The notes under the pieces were generated by a model that was not told where the DNA came from, searched no databases, and saw nothing but the letters and a program-made list of their open reading frames with translations. A program made the position numbers and the translations under genes. This document shows, piece by piece, positions 61,883 through 64,000 of a stretch of DNA of 64,000 nt (position 1 is its first letter; each line of letters opens with the position of its first letter). The stretch comes from Leptotrichia shahii. GTDB taxonomy: Bacteria > Fusobacteriota > Fusobacteriia > Fusobacteriales > Leptotrichiaceae. The DNA lies in the NCBI RefSeq assembly GCF_008327825.1, contig NZ_AP019827.1:1736001-1800000 (forward strand), read 5' to 3'.

Positions 61883-62867
61883 CATTTCCATCATCAACTG
61901 GCATTTCAAATAAACCGCTTATTGGGTTATTTGTAGCTATTCTAGTTATTATTTCTGCAAACATTTTACTTGTTGTCAATATTTTTAATTTATCAAATTT
62001 TTTATCTTCAGGCAATTGAATAGTATCTGTTACTACAATTTCAGTAAATGCTGAATTTTTTAATCTTTCGACTGCAGGATCAGAAAAGACAGCATGTGTC
62101 GCACATCCATAAACTTCCAATGCACCCTTGTCAATTAGAGCTTGTGCGGCATTGCAAATTGTTCCAGCTGTATCAATCATATCATCTATCAAAATAGCCT
62201 TTTTACCTTTTACATCACCAATAATATTCATAACTTCTGAAACATTTGCCTTAGCACGTCTTTTATCAATTATTGCAAGTGGCGTATGCAGCCAGTTTGC
62301 AAGTCCTCTAGCTCTTTTTACTCCACCAACGTCAGGCGATACAACAACTGCATCTTCTGGACTAAATCCATATTTTATAAAGTGTTTAGCCAAAATTGGC
62401 AATGCTTCCATATGATCTACTGGAATATCAAAAAATCCTTGAATTTGTCTTGCATGCAAGTCCATTGTAATTACTCTTGTAGCTCCTGCAACTGTCAATA
62501 AGTTTGCAACAAGTTTTGATGTAATTGGCTCTCTTGGACTTGCCTTTCTATCTTGTCTTGCATATCCGTAATAAGGAATTACAGCGATAATTTCCTTAGC
62601 TGAAGATCTTTTAATTGCATCGATAAAGACTAAAAGTTCCATAAGGCTTTCATTTACAGGCTTTGAGGTAGACTGAACAATAAATACTTTACAACCACGT
62701 ACACTTTGTTTCGCCTTTGCAAAAGTTTCTCCATCAGCAAATTTTACGATTTCAGCAGCTGATAAATCCATATCTAGATATTTTACAATCTTTTCTGCCA
62801 ATTTTTCACTTGATGTTCCTGCAAATACTCTAATTTTGTCTTTGTCTTCTTTGGTTAATGTTATCAT
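61875..62867 (-). CDS. prs: Ribose-phosphate pyrophosphokinase
   Basis: A protein of about 330 residues that makes phosphoribosyl pyrophosphate for nucleotide, His and Trp synthesis. FAGTSSEKLAEKIVKYLDMD, FADGETFAKAKQSVRG, YGYARQDRKASPREPITSKL, TMDLHARQIQGFFDIPVDHM and the PRPP loop AILIDDMIDTAGT are clear. The frame opens at 62924; the ATG at 62867 has AAAGGGA upstream and fits the family N-terminus. It lies between glmU and tsaC, a common arrangement. Confidence 0.95.
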   Translation of the reverse strand: MITLTKEDKDKIRVFAGTSSEKLAEKIVKYLDMDLSAAEIVKFADGETFAKAKQSVRGCKVFIVQSTSKPVNESLMELLVFIDAIKRSSAKEIIAVIPYYGYARQDRKASPREPITSKLVANLLTVAGATRVITMDLHARQIQGFFDIPVDHMEALPILAKHFIKYGFSPEDAVVVSPDVGGVKRARGLANWLHTPLAIIDKRRAKANVSEVMNIIGDVKGKKAILIDDMIDTAGTICNAAQALIDKGALEVYGCATHAVFSDPAVERLKNSAFTEIVVTDTIQLPEDKKFDKLKILTTSKMFAEIITRIATNNPISGLFEMPVDDGNDD

Positions 62868-62924
62868 TTTATTTCCCTTTCTCTCATTAATATTTTTATT
62901 TTTTTGAGATTTCCCTATTTCCAA

Positions 62925-64000
62925 CTATTTATTTTTTCTCTCTTTATTTACCTGTTTTGCCCTTCCAAAAGCAAGTGCTTCATCAGGAATATCCTTTGTA
63001 ATTACTGAACCTGCAGCTGTAAGGACTTTATCTCCTATTTCTACAGGTGCTACAATTATTGAATTACTTCCAATAAATGCATTTTTTCCAATTTTTGTCT
63101 TATGCTTATTTTTTCCATCATAGTTACAAGTAATAGTTCCTGCCCCAACATTTGTATCTTGCCCAATCTCAGCATCTCCAATATAAGTTAAATGTCCTGT
63201 TTTTACACCTTTTTCAAGAGTAGCATTTTTTATTTCTACAAAGTTTCCAACGTGTACAGTTTCTTTTAAATACGCTTTTGGACGTAGATGCGCAAATGGA
63301 CCAACAGTTACTCCTTGTTCAAGAATAGACTGCTCAACAACAGAGGCTTCTATTTTTACATTGTCTGCAATTACCGAATTTTCAATTCTAGTATTTCCCA
63401 AGATTTCACAGTTTTTTCCAATTTTAGTGTTTCCTTGAATTGTAACATTTGGATAAATTACAGTATCTTGCCCAATTTGAACATTATCTTCAATGTAAGT
63501 AGCATCTGGATCAATCAAAATTACACCACTATCCATTAGTTCAATATTTTTTCTATTTCTCAAAATTTTCTCTGCCTGTGCCAACTGAACTTTAGAATTT
63601 ACTCCCAAAATTTCATCTTCATCTTCAATTTGAAAACTGTCAACATTGTAGCCTTCACTTGTTAAAATCTTTATGGCATCAGTTAAATAATATTCACCTT
63701 TTGAATTATTATTGTCAATTTTCTCTATCGCATAAAGCAAACTTTCATTTTTAAAAATATAGACTCCTGTATTAATTTCATCTATTTTTTTCTCATTTTC
63801 ATCTGCTTCCTTTTCTTCAACAATATTTGAAATTTTTCCACTTTCCTTAACAATCCGTCCATATCCAAACGGATTCTTAACTTTACAGGAAAGTACAATA
63901 CAGTCAAGTTTTTTCTTATCAAAAGCATCTTTTAAGTTTCTTAATGTTTCTTCCTTTAAAAGAGGTGTATCTCCACAAGTGATAAGCACATCTTCACCAT
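62925..64000 (-). CDS. glmU: Bifunctional UDP-GlcNAc pyrophosphorylase/GlcN-1-P acetyltransferase, 5' end outside window
   Basis: About 358 codons are visible; the frame stays open through the right edge ([14 protein letters not shown]), so the N-terminal catalytic start lies beyond it. [20 protein letters not shown] and EINTGVYIF belong to the nucleotidyltransferase. The rest is a left-handed beta-helix of hexapeptides with [41 protein letters not shown] and [12 protein letters not shown], typical of GlmU acetyltransferase. It supplies UDP-GlcNAc for the cell wall and lipopolysaccharide. Confidence 0.95.
   Translation of the reverse strand, partial: GEDVLITCGDTPLLKEETLRNLKDAFDKKKLDCIVLSCKVKNPFGYGRIVKESGKISNIVEEKEADENEKKIDEINTGVYIFKNESLLYAIEKIDNNNSKGEYYLTDAIKILTSEGYNVDSFQIEDEDEILGVNSKVQLAQAEKILRNRKNIELMDSGVILIDPDATYIEDNVQIGQDTVIYPNVTIQGNTKIGKNCEILGNTRIENSVIADNVKIEASVVEQSILEQGVTVGPFAHLRPKAYLKETVHVGNFVEIKNATLEKGVKTGHLTYIGDAEIGQDTNVGAGTITCNYDGKNKHKTKIGKNAFIGSNSIIVAPVEIGDKVLTAAGSVITKDIPDEALAFGRAKQVNKERKNK

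Noticed and set aside
1-64000. CRISPR array
   Set aside because: No set of regularly spaced identical repeats was found on reading the window; repeats seen are dispersed and few.

Overview
The window is strongly AT-rich bacterial chromosome, read here as a member of the Leptotrichiaceae (Fusobacteriota), most likely Leptotrichia. This is an inference from the base composition, the diderm features (OmpA-type outer membrane protein, lipoproteins, SPOR protein) combined with Firmicute-like enzymes, and the overall gene content. No rRNA or other definitive marker is present. Promoters close to the sigma-70 consensus with 17-base spacing and intrinsic terminators are easy to see.

Layout. 1-7.3 kb (+): a run of exported proteins: three secreted DUF6683-like paralogues, a TraX-family membrane protein, TPR-like lipoproteins and small exported proteins. 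7.3-13.0 kb (+): glycogen phosphorylase behind a consensus promoter, a 16-base palindrome and a structured leader; then a secreted SGNH hydrolase and an OatA-like acyltransferase carrying the same SGNH domain. 13-20.7 kb (mostly -): msrA, a PatB/MalY lyase diverging from a TetR regulator with an odd acidic tail, small proteins, NrnA, SPOR protein, mtnN, manA. 21-24.7 kb (-): an ECF transporter operon (S component, EcfT, two unequal ATPases) with a macro-domain gene inside. 24.7-28.8 kb (-): DUF4240 and DUF2278 proteins, folC, rpsP and an antitoxin with no visible toxin. 28.8-34.9 kb (-): a 2-oxoacid dehydrogenase operon (E1 alpha, E1 beta, E2, E3) with lipoate ligase; the lipoyl domain is on E3 instead of E2. 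35.2 kb (+): asnA.

36.3-41.9 kb is a decayed region: split and degenerate small exported-protein genes, a 350-bp MITE-like element with 18-bp inverted ends that carries a structured two-hairpin element, a 5'-truncated DUF1304 gene, an IS256-like end, and an IS1182-like element whose transposase is broken twice. 42-64 kb (-) is mostly housekeeping: ilvE, rpsA, an HPr-like protein, CGGC protein, an OmpA-family protein, glyS/glyQ, lspA/ileS, lctP, tex, five tRNAs (Pro-Gly-His-Lys-Leu), a PilB/GspE-type ATPase, and a tsaC-prs-glmU group. glmU runs off the right edge.

The least ordinary signals are: (1) two copies of a two-hairpin element at 39.35-39.47 kb and 51.00-51.12 kb, with different stems but conserved 8-nt loops and linker; (2) the structured leader and palindrome before glgP; (3) the rearranged lipoyl and E3-binding domains of the dehydrogenase; (4) an HPr-like protein lacking the regulatory serine; (5) the three secreted paralogues with a variable middle. 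No CRISPR array, prophage or complete defence system was seen.
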